This document shows, in pieces, positions 9,316 to 18,246 of a stretch of 54,354 bases of DNA. Made by a program: the position numbers and the translations under genes. The stretch is from Patescibacteria group bacterium. GTDB lineage: Bacteria > Patescibacteriota > Patescibacteriia > Magasanikbacterales > GWA2-37-8. How positions within the stretch are numbered: position 1 is the first letter of the stretch; every line of letters starts with the position of its first letter. Below the pieces are notes generated by a model that did no database searches, was not told where the DNA came from, and saw only the letters and a program-made list of their open reading frames with translations. The stretch spans positions 1 to 54,354 of the forward strand of contig JAQTYG010000006.1 in assembly GCA_028688375.1 (NCBI GenBank), written 5' to 3'.

Positions 9316-10755
9316 TCAGCCCTTCCAATGAATTGAGTTGATGTAGTCAAGTGCCACGCAAACGATTACTTCCGTTTTCTTCGCCGCATCGCCGATGTAG
9401 CGGGATGGATCACGGAAGAGCTCCATGGTCTCGGGTGGGATGCTGTCGAACGCCTCGAACACCGCGACATCCGATTCACCGATGATGTCGAGGGCGCGCA
9501 AGAGCGAAACATCCTTTTCTTTGCAGACGGTCATCGCCCGCTCATTGATGAGCTTGTGCGCGTCGCCCGGGTAGCCGGCCATCTGCATGGCGATGTACAA
9601 CGGCTCGGCCAGAATCTTATCACCGGCCATCGCCATATTCCGCCCGCACGCGGTACCGTCCACCGTCAGCCGTTCCAAGAAGGTCACACCGGCGGCGTTT
9701 TTGCGCAAAAGCGTCGATATCTGCTGGTACAGGTTGATCACCATGATCGGGAAATCGCGGTAGACGGAACTACCGGTGAGGTCACGCTGGTGCTCGGAGA
9801 TGAGCGTATCCATCACCTTGCCGAACTCATTCCTGTTTTTCGTGAACATCCCCTCCATGTTCTCGAAGTTGATCGGGTTGCGCTTGTGCGCCATGGTGGA
9901 CGAGCCGACCTGTCCGGCCTCGAATGCCTCGGCCACCTCGTTTATCTCCGAACGCATCAGGTGGCGCGCGTCCCGTCCGAACTGGGCGAACGCGCCCGAG
10001 CAGAGCAAAGTAGAAAAAAGGTAGTTGGCCATGGGCTCGGGCGGTAAGATCTGCGTGCTGATAGCCGCCGGTATCATCTGGAGCTTTTCCAGTACGATGT
10101 CCTCGAATCGCCCGTGCCTGGCAAAGCCGAGAGCGACCTGAGCGTTGTGCGCGCCGACCGCGCCGGAAATCTTGCCACGCAACTCCTCAGCCCACTCGTC
10201 CATGGACTTGGCGTTGAACACGAACCGTTGCAGGACGGTAGCCAGCCAGAAGCCGACCGTAATGGGCAGGGCGTGCTGGCCGTGCGTCCGGCCGATCTGC
10301 ACCTGGTGGGCGTTGTTCTCCACAAGCTTGGCGAAAATGCGGATGACGTCCTTGAGACGCGGTCTGATGACTTCCCGGTGCGCCTCGCGAAACATCAGCG
10401 ACCGCGCCGTGTCCACCACGTCGTAGCTGGTGAGCGGCACGTGCACCCAGGGGTGCAACGGCGCCGGCAGGATTTCCTTCATCGCCAGCACCAGCGCTCG
10501 AATGTCGTGCTTGGTCTTCTCGCGCTCGATCTTGTCCACGTAGGTCGTCGGAATACCGACCAGTTTCTCGTGCATCTCGGGCGTGATGAGGTCGAGCAGG
10601 CCCTTGTCGAACGCGCCGGCCTCGGCCAGCGTCTTCATTGCCGCCAACTCCACCTCCACCATCCAGCGCATCAGGTTGTCGTAGCCGAAGTACGGCACGA
10701 GTTCCTTGGGCTGGTACCTGGGGTAGCCGGGCAAAGCCAAATTTCTTTCTCCCAT
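9316..10755 (-). CDS. purB: Adenylosuccinate lyase (fumarase/aspartase superfamily)
   Basis: GSSTMAHKRNPINFENMEG signature, GRTHGQHALPITVGF; 479 aa. Confidence 0.88.
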   Translation of the reverse strand: MGERNLALPGYPRYQPKELVPYFGYDNLMRWMVEVELAAMKTLAEAGAFDKGLLDLITPEMHEKLVGIPTTYVDKIEREKTKHDIRALVLAMKEILPAPLHPWVHVPLTSYDVVDTARSLMFREAHREVIRPRLKDVIRIFAKLVENNAHQVQIGRTHGQHALPITVGFWLATVLQRFVFNAKSMDEWAEELRGKISGAVGAHNAQVALGFARHGRFEDIVLEKLQMIPAAISTQILPPEPMANYLFSTLLCSGAFAQFGRDARHLMRSEINEVAEAFEAGQVGSSTMAHKRNPINFENMEGMFTKNRNEFGKVMDTLISEHQRDLTGSSVYRDFPIMVINLYQQISTLLRKNAAGVTFLERLTVDGTACGRNMAMAGDKILAEPLYIAMQMAGYPGDAHKLINERAMTVCKEKDVSLLRALDIIGESDVAVFEAFDSIPPETMELFRDPSRYIGDAAKKTEVIVCVALDYINSIHWKG

Positions 10756-11003
10756 TTTTTGCTCCTTCCTTTTTTGTGGAATGTGCGAAAGTTGTTTTTC
10801 GTGAGTTTATATAAACACAAAAGAGTCGGTATGTCAAGATCGAAATCGTGAATAATTTGAAAATTTTAGCATTGAAAATTGATTTAAAATTGAAAATTAA
10901 AAATTAAAAATTTGGTCATATTAGGTATTGACTAAAATGACCAAATATGCTTACATATCCTTAGTACTCTAACAACTCACCCGAACAAAAACAGGGGGAT
11001 AAA

Positions 11004-11471
11004 ATGCAAATAGAAAACAAAGACCTGCTGACTGTTGTCGGCGGAGACTGCACCCTCCGGGACATCCTGGACGGCGCCGTCATCCCTGACATGCTGTCGG
11101 TGGAGGACATCATTTTTCTCTGGCCGTTCTTGTCTCAAGACCGGCGCGCGGAACTGGCACCGCAGATCAAGCATCTGACCGGCTCTCTGCCCAACTCGCC
11201 CGTCAACTTCGGCGATTGGCAAAAGTTCTACCGCGACGCGCCACCCAGCAGTTTTGAATCGCGTCTCGCCATTCTGGAAATGGCTCGACTCGCCGTGTCC
11301 TTCCGCGAATGGCTGAACGTGTTTCTCTTCGCCGAAGCTGATCATCTGCCACTCAAGCGCCTGGCCGCGAAACAACTGCTGGAAACCGCCGTCACCCAGC
11401 TGGAAAGCAATGTCGCCATGAGAAAATACCGGGAAATGTTCCCGGCCACCATGCCCAAGGAGGAAGCATGA
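11004..11471 (+). CDS. Hypothetical protein
   Basis: 155-aa ORF with RBS-like agggggat upstream; overlaps the next ORF by 4 nt (ATGA). Confidence 0.6.
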   Translation: MQIENKDLLTVVGGDCTLRDILDGAVIPDMLSVEDIIFLWPFLSQDRRAELAPQIKHLTGSLPNSPVNFGDWQKFYRDAPPSSFESRLAILEMARLAVSFREWLNVFLFAEADHLPLKRLAAKQLLETAVTQLESNVAMRKYREMFPATMPKEEA

Positions 11472-11923
11472 GCAGGCAAAAAAATGACATGGACCAACTC
11501 CACTGGTACGTGGAGCCGGCGGGTACGGAGGCGGTGCGCAAAAACACCAACGAGGTGATCGCCGACTTCCTGGCGAACAAAGGCCGTGCCGTGGAAAAAT
11601 GCTACCACGAGTTCACCGAAGAAGACGGCACGCCTCATCAGGTCTGGGAACTCACCCGCGAGGAGCTCATCTGCCTCGACGAGGCGAGCAAGAAAAGCGA
11701 CGCCATCCGATTCAACGTCTACCGGCGCCACGAACTGGCCAAGACGATCGCGTTCTGGCCGCCCGCCTACTGGCCACGCAATTCTGTGAGACGAGCCAAT
11801 CAGCATGCGCTGAAAAAAGACCCAAAGGTCGTCTCGGCAGAAAAAAAGCTCGAGCGGATTCTCAAGGCCCGGGCGCTTTCCGAGCGCAAACGGACTCTCG
11901 ATGATCTCCTCAGCAGGAAGTAG
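11468..11923 (+). CDS. Hypothetical protein, translationally coupled to the preceding ORF
   Basis: 151-aa ORF starting in ATGA overlap, aaggaggaagc RBS. Confidence 0.6.
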   Translation: MSRQKNDMDQLHWYVEPAGTEAVRKNTNEVIADFLANKGRAVEKCYHEFTEEDGTPHQVWELTREELICLDEASKKSDAIRFNVYRRHELAKTIAFWPPAYWPRNSVRRANQHALKKDPKVVSAEKKLERILKARALSERKRTLDDLLSRK

Positions 11924-12027
11924 CAGGCAGTTCTTTCCAAAAAACGGCGCTCCCGGCCGTTCCCCAAAAAACCAAAGGCGGCGATTTCCATCGCCGCCTT
12001 AAAAATTTCTAAAAATTTTTTCCGATC

Positions 12028-12648
12028 TTACTCAGTTGCCTTTATAATACTCACTGCGACCACTTGCTCACCCACAGTAAAATTGATAACGTATTGGGCA
12101 TTTTCGTTTCCAGCCATTATCAAGGCGGTGCCGGTATCTACGCCACTACTAAGAATCTGCATGCCTTGGTCGGTAAGTTCTTTGCTAAAAGTGCCGACAT
12201 CAGCCGCGGTAGTCAAACGAGAGACCTCGAATGATGCCATGCCGGAACCCTTACCTTCTCCCATGCCATAATATCCGCTGGAAAAAGCCACCAACTTTGC
12301 CTTGCCGAAAACTTTTTCCACAAGACCCCGCGCTTCAGCTGACACCGCGCGAGAAGTATCATCATAAGCGGCGAACTCCTGTGTTTCATTAAATTTATCT
12401 TCGGGCGTCATGGCCGCCTCTTTGGCCTCGTCTTTAGCCGCCTGCTTGGCCATCTCTTCGGCTAACGAAGCGGAGATACCCCCACCTCCCAGCAACCCCC
12501 CAGCCGCGCCACCATACATTTCCTTTAAAATCTGCGCCGCCAAGCGCCGTTCTTGCCAGCGATTATAGCCCCAATAGGCGCCACCGGCCACGACCACCAC
12601 GCCCAACACGATGAGCACGGTAGTAAGTGTTTTTTTGTCCATAAACAC
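12028..12648 (-). CDS. Hypothetical membrane-anchored protein
   Basis: 206 aa; N-terminal TM TTVLIVLGVVVVAGGAYWGY. Confidence 0.65.
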   Translation of the reverse strand: MFMDKKTLTTVLIVLGVVVVAGGAYWGYNRWQERRLAAQILKEMYGGAAGGLLGGGGISASLAEEMAKQAAKDEAKEAAMTPEDKFNETQEFAAYDDTSRAVSAEARGLVEKVFGKAKLVAFSSGYYGMGEGKGSGMASFEVSRLTTAADVGTFSKELTDQGMQILSSGVDTGTALIMAGNENAQYVINFTVGEQVVAVSIIKATE

Positions 12649-12695
12649 AAACTTAAGAATTAATAAATATTACCCCTATATCATACTCCCTTCTA

Positions 12696-12724
12696 TTGAC
12701 TTTTTCAAAGAAATGTAGTATGAT
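12696..12724 (+). promoter_or_regulatory. Sigma70-like promoter upstream of the tRNA-Glu locus
   Basis: TTGACT-17 nt-TATGAT. Confidence 0.6.
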
Positions 12725-12751
12725 ATGCCGGTGTTTTGAAATTTTTCACTT

Positions 12752-12840
12752 GGCCCCATCGTCTAGTGGTTAGCCAGCCCAAGGCTGGTCCGCCTCGGGC
12801 GGAGACACCTCGCGTTTGTTGAGAAATATAAATTCGAACA
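12752..12840 (+). pseudogene. Degenerate tRNA-Glu copy interrupted by a short GC hairpin repeat
   Basis: GGCCCCATCGTCTAGTGGTTAG identical to tRNA-Glu, then ccagcccaaggctggtccgcctcgggcgg, then AGACACCTCGCGTTTGTTGAG and a degenerate T-arm AATTCGAA. Confidence 0.7.
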
Positions 12841-12855
12841 CACAACTTATCATTT

Positions 12856-12927
12856 GGCCCCATCGTCTAGTGGTTAGGACACCTCGCTTTCAATGAGGTA
12901 ACACGGGTTCGATTCCCGTTGGGGCTA
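12856..12927 (+). tRNA. tRNA-Glu (anticodon TTC)
   Basis: GGCCCCATCGTCTAGTGGTTAGGACACCTCGCTTTCAATGAGGTAACACGGGTTCGATTCCCGTTGGGGCTA; cloverleaf readable, no encoded CCA. Confidence 0.93.
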
Positions 12928-14422
12928 CAAAAGAGGAATTGGCTAGCGCCAAATCCTTTTTTATTTGTAAGATTGGCGATAATTTCGGGGTTTGAAATTT
13001 AATATAGTCATAAACCGGCTTTTCAGCAAAAATCAAACTCTGCAGTTTAATCCTTTGCTCGCATGTTGCCTCTTCCCAGTGGCGCGGCAACGCCTTGAAA
13101 AAGTCAAAAACATAATCAACCGCCTCATCAATATTAAACTCGCTAACTCTAACTTCGCTCAAATTCGCCTCCATTTCATTGAGCTCACTTCTTAATTTAT
13201 CGAATGCCTCTTTAAAATCATCATCGGGCAATAATTCTTTTTTCTTCATTTCGATAAGCTTGGCCTTCTCATTTTTTAAACTTTCGGTCCTTTTCAATTG
13301 CCTCTCCCTGTCGGAGTTAATACGTTTGTACTCATCTTGCCAAACATCAAGAATAACTGCTTTGAAAGATTTTGCAAATTTATCTGTTGGGACAATGTCT
13401 TTTAAATAGTCGACAAAGTCATTTTCTATCTTTTTCTTAGCGATAGATTTTTTTGATGCGCAATCTTTATTATAACAGCGATAGTATGGATATTCGCCGC
13501 CGCATTTACCGGTGGAAAAATAAGCGGTTAGTGGCCGGCCACAATATGCACAAATAACAAAATGCTTTAGCGCGAATGCTTCCGACGGCCGGCTCCGAGA
13601 AATATTATCGGCCTTATTATTACGCCGAAGAACCGCCTGACATTTATAAAACAATTCCTCACTAATGAGCCTTTCATGCGTTCCGTTATCAAGATCTTCG
13701 CCCTTGCTTGTCATAACCCCAATAAAGAACTTACAGGTAATTATCCTATTCATCAACTGCGACGACACTTCCCCTCCTTTCCACGCCCGTAATCCCTTTT
13801 TGTTTATTTCGCGCCTAATTTCTTCAAGTGTATACGAGCCGGTCGCGTACTGTTCAAAGGCCCAACGTATTATCGGCGCACGTTTTTCGTCTAAAACGAT
13901 TGTCTTTCTGTTCGTTTCGTCTCTGCCGTTTAAGTAGCCAAACGGCGCTTTCCAACACCAGATACCCTGTTCTAATTTTTCGCGCATGCAGGCCGTCACT
14001 CTCTGACTTTTGATATCATTATCGAACTGCGCGCTGGCCGCCATAATATTTCCGATAAATTTGCCTGTTGGGGTTTCGTCTATCGCCTCGGTGGTTGATA
14101 TCAGCTTAATACCTAACTTACTCAAAAAAACTAAAATATTTGAATAGTCATTAACATTCCTGGAAAGTCTGTCCACCTTATAAACCATCAAACAATCTAT
14201 GCCTCTGCCTTTCTGCGCGCAGAACTTCAACATTTCTTGCAGGCCAGGTCTATCCACTGTTTTCGCAGACTCGCCGTCATCATGAAACATCTTAACCACT
14301 TCAATATGGTTTGCCTCTGCATAACTTACGCAATTTTTCTTTTGTTGTTCCAAACTAACACCAAATTGGGCTTGGTCTTCGGTAGACACCCTATAATATA
14401 TTACTGCTTTTTTACTCTCCAT
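12890..14422 (-). CDS. Serine site-specific recombinase (resolvase + recombinase + zinc-ribbon domains)
   Basis: MESKKAVIYYRVSTEDQAQFGVSLEQQ; DCLMVYKVDRLSRN; zinc-ribbon CAYCGRPL; ORF extends to 14593 but ATG at 14422 is the natural start. Confidence 0.9.
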   Translation of the reverse strand: MESKKAVIYYRVSTEDQAQFGVSLEQQKKNCVSYAEANHIEVVKMFHDDGESAKTVDRPGLQEMLKFCAQKGRGIDCLMVYKVDRLSRNVNDYSNILVFLSKLGIKLISTTEAIDETPTGKFIGNIMAASAQFDNDIKSQRVTACMREKLEQGIWCWKAPFGYLNGRDETNRKTIVLDEKRAPIIRWAFEQYATGSYTLEEIRREINKKGLRAWKGGEVSSQLMNRIITCKFFIGVMTSKGEDLDNGTHERLISEELFYKCQAVLRRNNKADNISRSRPSEAFALKHFVICAYCGRPLTAYFSTGKCGGEYPYYRCYNKDCASKKSIAKKKIENDFVDYLKDIVPTDKFAKSFKAVILDVWQDEYKRINSDRERQLKRTESLKNEKAKLIEMKKKELLPDDDFKEAFDKLRSELNEMEANLSEVRVSEFNIDEAVDYVFDFFKALPRHWEEATCEQRIKLQSLIFAEKPVYDYIKFQTPKLSPILQIKKDLALANSSFVAPTGIEPVLPH

Positions 14423-14442
14423 ATAATTTATAAAACAAAAAA

Positions 14443-14558
14443 GGACGGTTATGCGCTCTGAACCCAACACACCAAGAAGGCTGTTGAAGCGATAACCGCC
14501 CCAATTCTGTGCCAAATAATTTTGGCAAAAAAAATCTTGATGCGTTAAGTTGGGTTCA
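14443..14558 (-). promoter_or_regulatory. Recombinase leader RNA with competing stems and terminator-like hairpin
   Basis: GAACCCAAC/GTTGGGTTC pairing (14549-14557 with 14460-14468); terminator-like stem GGCGGTTATCGCTTC/GAGCGCATAACCGTCC followed by TTTTTT; TATAAT on minus strand just upstream. Confidence 0.5.
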
Positions 14559-14564
14559 CATATA

Positions 14565-14756
14565 TTATACAGTATTTGCCTGCTTTTCGGCAATATTTAC
14601 CTTCGTTATGCCGGCGCTTGCTCTCGCCCGCGTTAATTGTCTAAAAGCCAGCCGAGCAAATTGATATTGAACATCACGAATACGCCCAATCTCTTCGTCG
14701 GAAAGATCTCGAGCTTCGTCTCCCATTATTTCTTTGTATTTACTTAGGCTGATCAT
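14565..14756 (-). CDS. Small hypothetical protein
   Basis: 63-aa ORF with start overlapping the preceding minus-strand gene. Confidence 0.5.
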   Translation of the reverse strand: MISLSKYKEIMGDEARDLSDEEIGRIRDVQYQFARLAFRQLTRARASAGITKVNIAEKQANTV

Positions 14757-15204
14757 TTTGTTTTTTTGCTTCTATTCTTTTTTTATACTGTTCGCACACG
14801 GCCGGATTAGAAACGCTTAGTCCTTCTAACATTTTTTCCATGCTATCAATAATATTTTGATTTTTTTCTTCCTTGGTATATTCCTTTATCTCTTCCTTAG
14901 GTACGACCAGGCCTGACGGTATTACACCGTCAAACCGCACACTCAATATTTTCAGTTCGGACGCTCTCCCTATTTTGTATTCCGAGCGTCTTACCAAACC
15001 GTACGCCTCCAACAGTTTAATTGCTCTACCGACTGTTTCTTTGTTCATGCTCAAATATTCTCCTATTTTTCTATAACCAATAAACGTACGGCCTTCGGCG
15101 TTACAATGACAGCACAACGCAATATATACCATTTGTGCTTTGTGCTTTTTGAGGTCTCGTGCATATACACGAATAAAGTTGTCTGGAATCCAAAATCTAG
15201 CCAT
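14740..15204 (-). CDS. Winged-helix DNA-binding protein (helix-turn-helix, replication-initiator/phage-like)
   Basis: MVYIALCCHCNAEGRTFIGYRKIGEYLSMNKETVGRAIKLLEAYGLVRR typical of HTH_36-like wH domains. Confidence 0.65.
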   Translation of the reverse strand: MARFWIPDNFIRVYARDLKKHKAQMVYIALCCHCNAEGRTFIGYRKIGEYLSMNKETVGRAIKLLEAYGLVRRSEYKIGRASELKILSVRFDGVIPSGLVVPKEEIKEYTKEEKNQNIIDSMEKMLEGLSVSNPAVCEQYKKRIEAKKQNDQPK

Positions 15205-15259
15205 ATATCATATTACTAACTCGCGCGCGCGCGTATAAGCGGCGGGAAACTCCGGATAT

Positions 15260-15544
15260 TTATTTATTTTGATAAGCACCCAACGCGCTCCGCTCAATCT
15301 TTTTCCAGCTCTCTTTATCCGTCCAAAACAGCTTCGCCCAACCGCCGCCACGCAATTTCTTGTGCGGTGGTGACAAATACAACCCATCCGAAAACTTTGA
15401 TTTGCGGATTGAGAACCCACGAACAATAAATTTGCCGATTACCAAGGACACGTTGGCAACCACATCTGCGATCGGATTCTTAATTGGATAAAGATTGAAA
15501 GACACGTCTTCAAAAGATTTCTTCATATTCGATCTATAATGCAT
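15260..15544 (-). CDS. Hypothetical protein
   Basis: 94-aa ORF abutting the next gene. Confidence 0.45.
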   Translation of the reverse strand: MHYRSNMKKSFEDVSFNLYPIKNPIADVVANVSLVIGKFIVRGFSIRKSKFSDGLYLSPPHKKLRGGGWAKLFWTDKESWKKIERSALGAYQNK

Positions 15545-15792
15545 TATTTGCTCTCTAGCCCCCTCCTACGCACGGTTTTCCGGGGGAGCATATCGTTTCC
15601 AACACTTTTATCGTCTTCGACCTTTATTGCCTCAGAAACCCCCTCAGTGGGCCTATGGCCGAAGCGGTAGACGAAAAGCGGACAACCTATACACGGACAT
15701 CGACGCACCTCAGCAACCTGACCATTGGTACAATCCAAGCATTTGGCCCGGATGGCTCGCATCGGAGTTCTTTGTTTCCGACTATTTGACAT
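15544..15792 (-). CDS. Small Cys-rich (zinc-binding) phage/element protein
   Basis: RAIRAKCLDCTNGQVAEVRRCPCIGCPLFVYRFGH CxxC...CxxxxCPL pattern. Confidence 0.65.
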   Translation of the reverse strand: MSNSRKQRTPMRAIRAKCLDCTNGQVAEVRRCPCIGCPLFVYRFGHRPTEGVSEAIKVEDDKSVGNDMLPRKTVRRRGLESK

Positions 15793-15969
15793 ACTATAAA
15801 GTTAGTTAATAACACTAAATAATTTATACTCTTAGATGTATTCTTTGAAATTCTTGTTCTCAAATATAAATGGCTAATTATAAACAAAAAAGAGATAGCG
15901 CTAATAGCTATCCCCAGTATGGAAGCAAGAATATTAAAATTATTCAGGCCCGATCACGACCACTGCTTT

Positions 15970-16662
15970 TTATGAAAAAATTTCATTAACAAACAATACG
16001 GATTTATTCCTTCCACCTGTTTTTAACAATGGTCCCCCGCTCATTGTCTTGTTTTTTATATCCTCTACATACCGAAACAAACCTTGATGTTCGGAAATTG
16101 CGTTACGAATAGTTTTTTCATTACATTCAGCCACGCCACGTTGCGTCAAATCCTTTAAAATTTTAGCAAACGTCACCTCGCCACCCCGCGGTGCCTGGGT
16201 ATAGATAATATCAAATACCTTATAATAACAAGCATTTGTATTAGGTATTTCTACCCGGCAACCTTTATAATAAAAATTTCCATTTTCATCTTTATAAACA
16301 ATGCGATTCATTGTAGGTGCTGGCGAGTTCTGCTTGTTTAAACTGCTGAGAAACGCCGTTATCTTATCAATTTCATGTAATATGTTATCCATTAACTCGC
16401 GCGCCGGCTGGCTGTCAACAATACTCATGTCCGCTCCAGTTTTGTGAAAAAAATAAGGCTGCGCGATATTTGGCGGCAATTCGCCTCCGAATTTGTCATG
16501 TAATTTAAACGATAGCCGGATAAATTCATCTCTTATCTCGCAGACCGAAAAATTATTCTTAGATCCGGATGCTCCAATATTGAAGCTCCACAGGTCGATA
16601 AGTTTGCGGATCGCGCCGAGATCTGATGATATTTCCTTAATTGCTTTATTAGTACTAGCCAT
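15970..16662 (-). CDS. Hypothetical protein
   Basis: 230-aa ORF; possible C-terminal winged-helix region. Confidence 0.55.
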   Translation of the reverse strand: MASTNKAIKEISSDLGAIRKLIDLWSFNIGASGSKNNFSVCEIRDEFIRLSFKLHDKFGGELPPNIAQPYFFHKTGADMSIVDSQPARELMDNILHEIDKITAFLSSLNKQNSPAPTMNRIVYKDENGNFYYKGCRVEIPNTNACYYKVFDIIYTQAPRGGEVTFAKILKDLTQRGVAECNEKTIRNAISEHQGLFRYVEDIKNKTMSGGPLLKTGGRNKSVLFVNEIFS

Positions 16663-16718
16663 ATAAAAAATAATATCACAGACTTGAACTTTAGCAAATA
16701 CTATATTACAATATCAAA

Positions 16719-16838
16719 GTTCACCCACAACACAGTTTATCCGAAAGAAAGCCGCCCATTTCTTATCCATTGCGGATAAAGATGGGCGGTCGAGTCCGCA
16801 AGCGGCTCTCTTTCGGGACTGCCGTGTTGTGGGTGAAC
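16719..16838. repeat. 120-nt nested inverted repeat in divergent intergenic region
   Basis: gttcacccacaacac (16719-16733)/gtgttgtgggtgaac (16824-16838) perfect 15 bp; inner CCGAAAGA/TCTTTCGG, CCGCCCAT/ATGGGCGG, TTATCC/GGATAA. Confidence 0.85.
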
Positions 16839-17090
16839 CTCGGCTGCCCTTTTTTGTTTTTCAAATTTTTAAATAATTTTTTATGTTTCACGCGATCGTC
16901 AATATCATTTACTATCTATTTCAGTTAGCTCTATTTTTAATTTTTTGCACCCTAATTGGTGCGTTCACCGTACCCATAACCAAAGAGTGGCTTAGGCAGC
17001 GAGAGCAACGTAATTTTGAAAAAGAGCAAAAAAAATTAAAAGAAAAGAAGCCCTAATCGTGACAATTTATTTATTGGTACCAAAATCCAC

Positions 17091-17131
17091 TTGACATGTT
17101 TTCTTTTATATGGTACGCTAATCAGCAGATT
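17091..17131 (+). promoter_or_regulatory. Promoter/operator of the XRE gene
   Basis: TTGACA-17 nt-TACGCT; tacgctaatcagcagatt resembles 18131-18148. Confidence 0.55.
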
Positions 17132-17149
17132 AACATATATACAAACAAT

Positions 17150-17464
17150 ATGGAAAACACCCTCGGGAAAATCATATCCCAAGCGCGAAAAAAAAGAGAG
17201 ATCAGCCAGAAATCGCTGGCAGAGAGTATCAACAAAGATAACGGCGAAAAAATTTCACCACAGTATCTTAACGACATTGAAAGGGATCGCCGAATACCTT
17301 CTAATTATGTTCTCGAAGAAATTGCTAAAACACTAGATATAGATCCTATTTATCTATTTTTGTTTGCGGAAAAACTCCCGGACGGCCTAAAAGCAGCTAT
17401 TAACAAAAAGGACGAAAATACAGTCATAAGTGCCTACAAGGTATTCCGAAAAAAACTCAGCTAA
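17150..17464 (+). CDS. XRE-family transcriptional regulator
   Basis: IISQARKKREISQKSLAESINKDNGEKISPQYLNDIERDRRIPSNYVLEEIAKTLDI. Confidence 0.9.
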   Translation: MENTLGKIISQARKKREISQKSLAESINKDNGEKISPQYLNDIERDRRIPSNYVLEEIAKTLDIDPIYLFLFAEKLPDGLKAAINKKDENTVISAYKVFRKKLS

Positions 17465-17467
17465 CAT

Positions 17468-18082
17468 ATGCAACAAATACGAGATACACTTCACGGGCTC
17501 GGATTTTATCCAAGATATACAGAGGATGAATTGGACTTTCAGTTTCAAAAATATATCTTCGATTTTTTAAGAAAAAAATATAAAACAATTGAACTCCCAT
17601 TGACTACCGACGATCTGACCCTGTTGATTGAAAATGATGTAAAAAATCTCGATCTATATTCCGATCTTGGGGAAGACATCGAGGGCGAAACCTCTTTTAC
17701 AAAAAACGAGAAACCGAGTGTGGGCATATCAAAAATGTTGACTGACAGCCCAGATATGGAAAACCGATACAGGATGACCCTCGCACACGAATACGGACAC
17801 GTCAAGTTGCACAATTTCATAGTGCAAATAAAATCGAAATTTTCTCAAAAATGCAAAAGGGAAAGTATAAGCGGTAACACTCGCTCGGACTGGATGGAAT
17901 GGCAGGCGTTTTACGCTGGCGGCGCTCTCTTGATGCCGATAATTGAATTAAAAAAAATCGTATCCCCGCTCTTGGCAAATAATTTGAACCGACTAGAAAT
18001 AATTACCATTGTCGCCAACAAATTTAAAGTTTCCACGCAGGCGGCGGAGGTCCGACTGAGGCAAAAACACTTGACAATCTGA
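17468..18082 (+). CDS. ImmA/IrrE family metallo-endopeptidase
   Basis: LAHEYGHVKLHNF (HExxH), located directly after the XRE gene. Confidence 0.88.
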   Translation: MQQIRDTLHGLGFYPRYTEDELDFQFQKYIFDFLRKKYKTIELPLTTDDLTLLIENDVKNLDLYSDLGEDIEGETSFTKNEKPSVGISKMLTDSPDMENRYRMTLAHEYGHVKLHNFIVQIKSKFSQKCKRESISGNTRSDWMEWQAFYAGGALLMPIIELKKIVSPLLANNLNRLEIITIVANKFKVSTQAAEVRLRQKHLTI

Positions 18083-18130
18083 TGGTAAACACAAATTACC
18101 AACCGCACTTGCATTTTTTTGCCGTTGTGA

Positions 18131-18148
18131 TACGCTAATAAGCGGATT
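18131..18148 (+). promoter_or_regulatory. Second copy of the XRE operator-like motif
   Basis: tacgctaataagcggatt vs tacgctaatcagcagatt (17114-17131), 16/18 identical. Confidence 0.45.
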
Positions 18149-18206
18149 TGTCATAATAACCCACCCCTTTAATTTATACCCTTATGTACACGACATTTCG
18201 CAAATA

Positions 18207-18246
18207 AAAAAGACGCGTGAAACAGCCAATATCCATGCGTCTTTCC
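18207..18246. terminator. Terminator-like hairpin
   Basis: aaaaaagacgcgtg...catgcgtctttcccc. Confidence 0.45.

Noticed and set aside
10114-10851. 245-aa plus-strand ORF
   Set aside because: Antisense to purB, low-complexity His/Arg/Val-rich translation; shadow ORF of a GC-rich gene.
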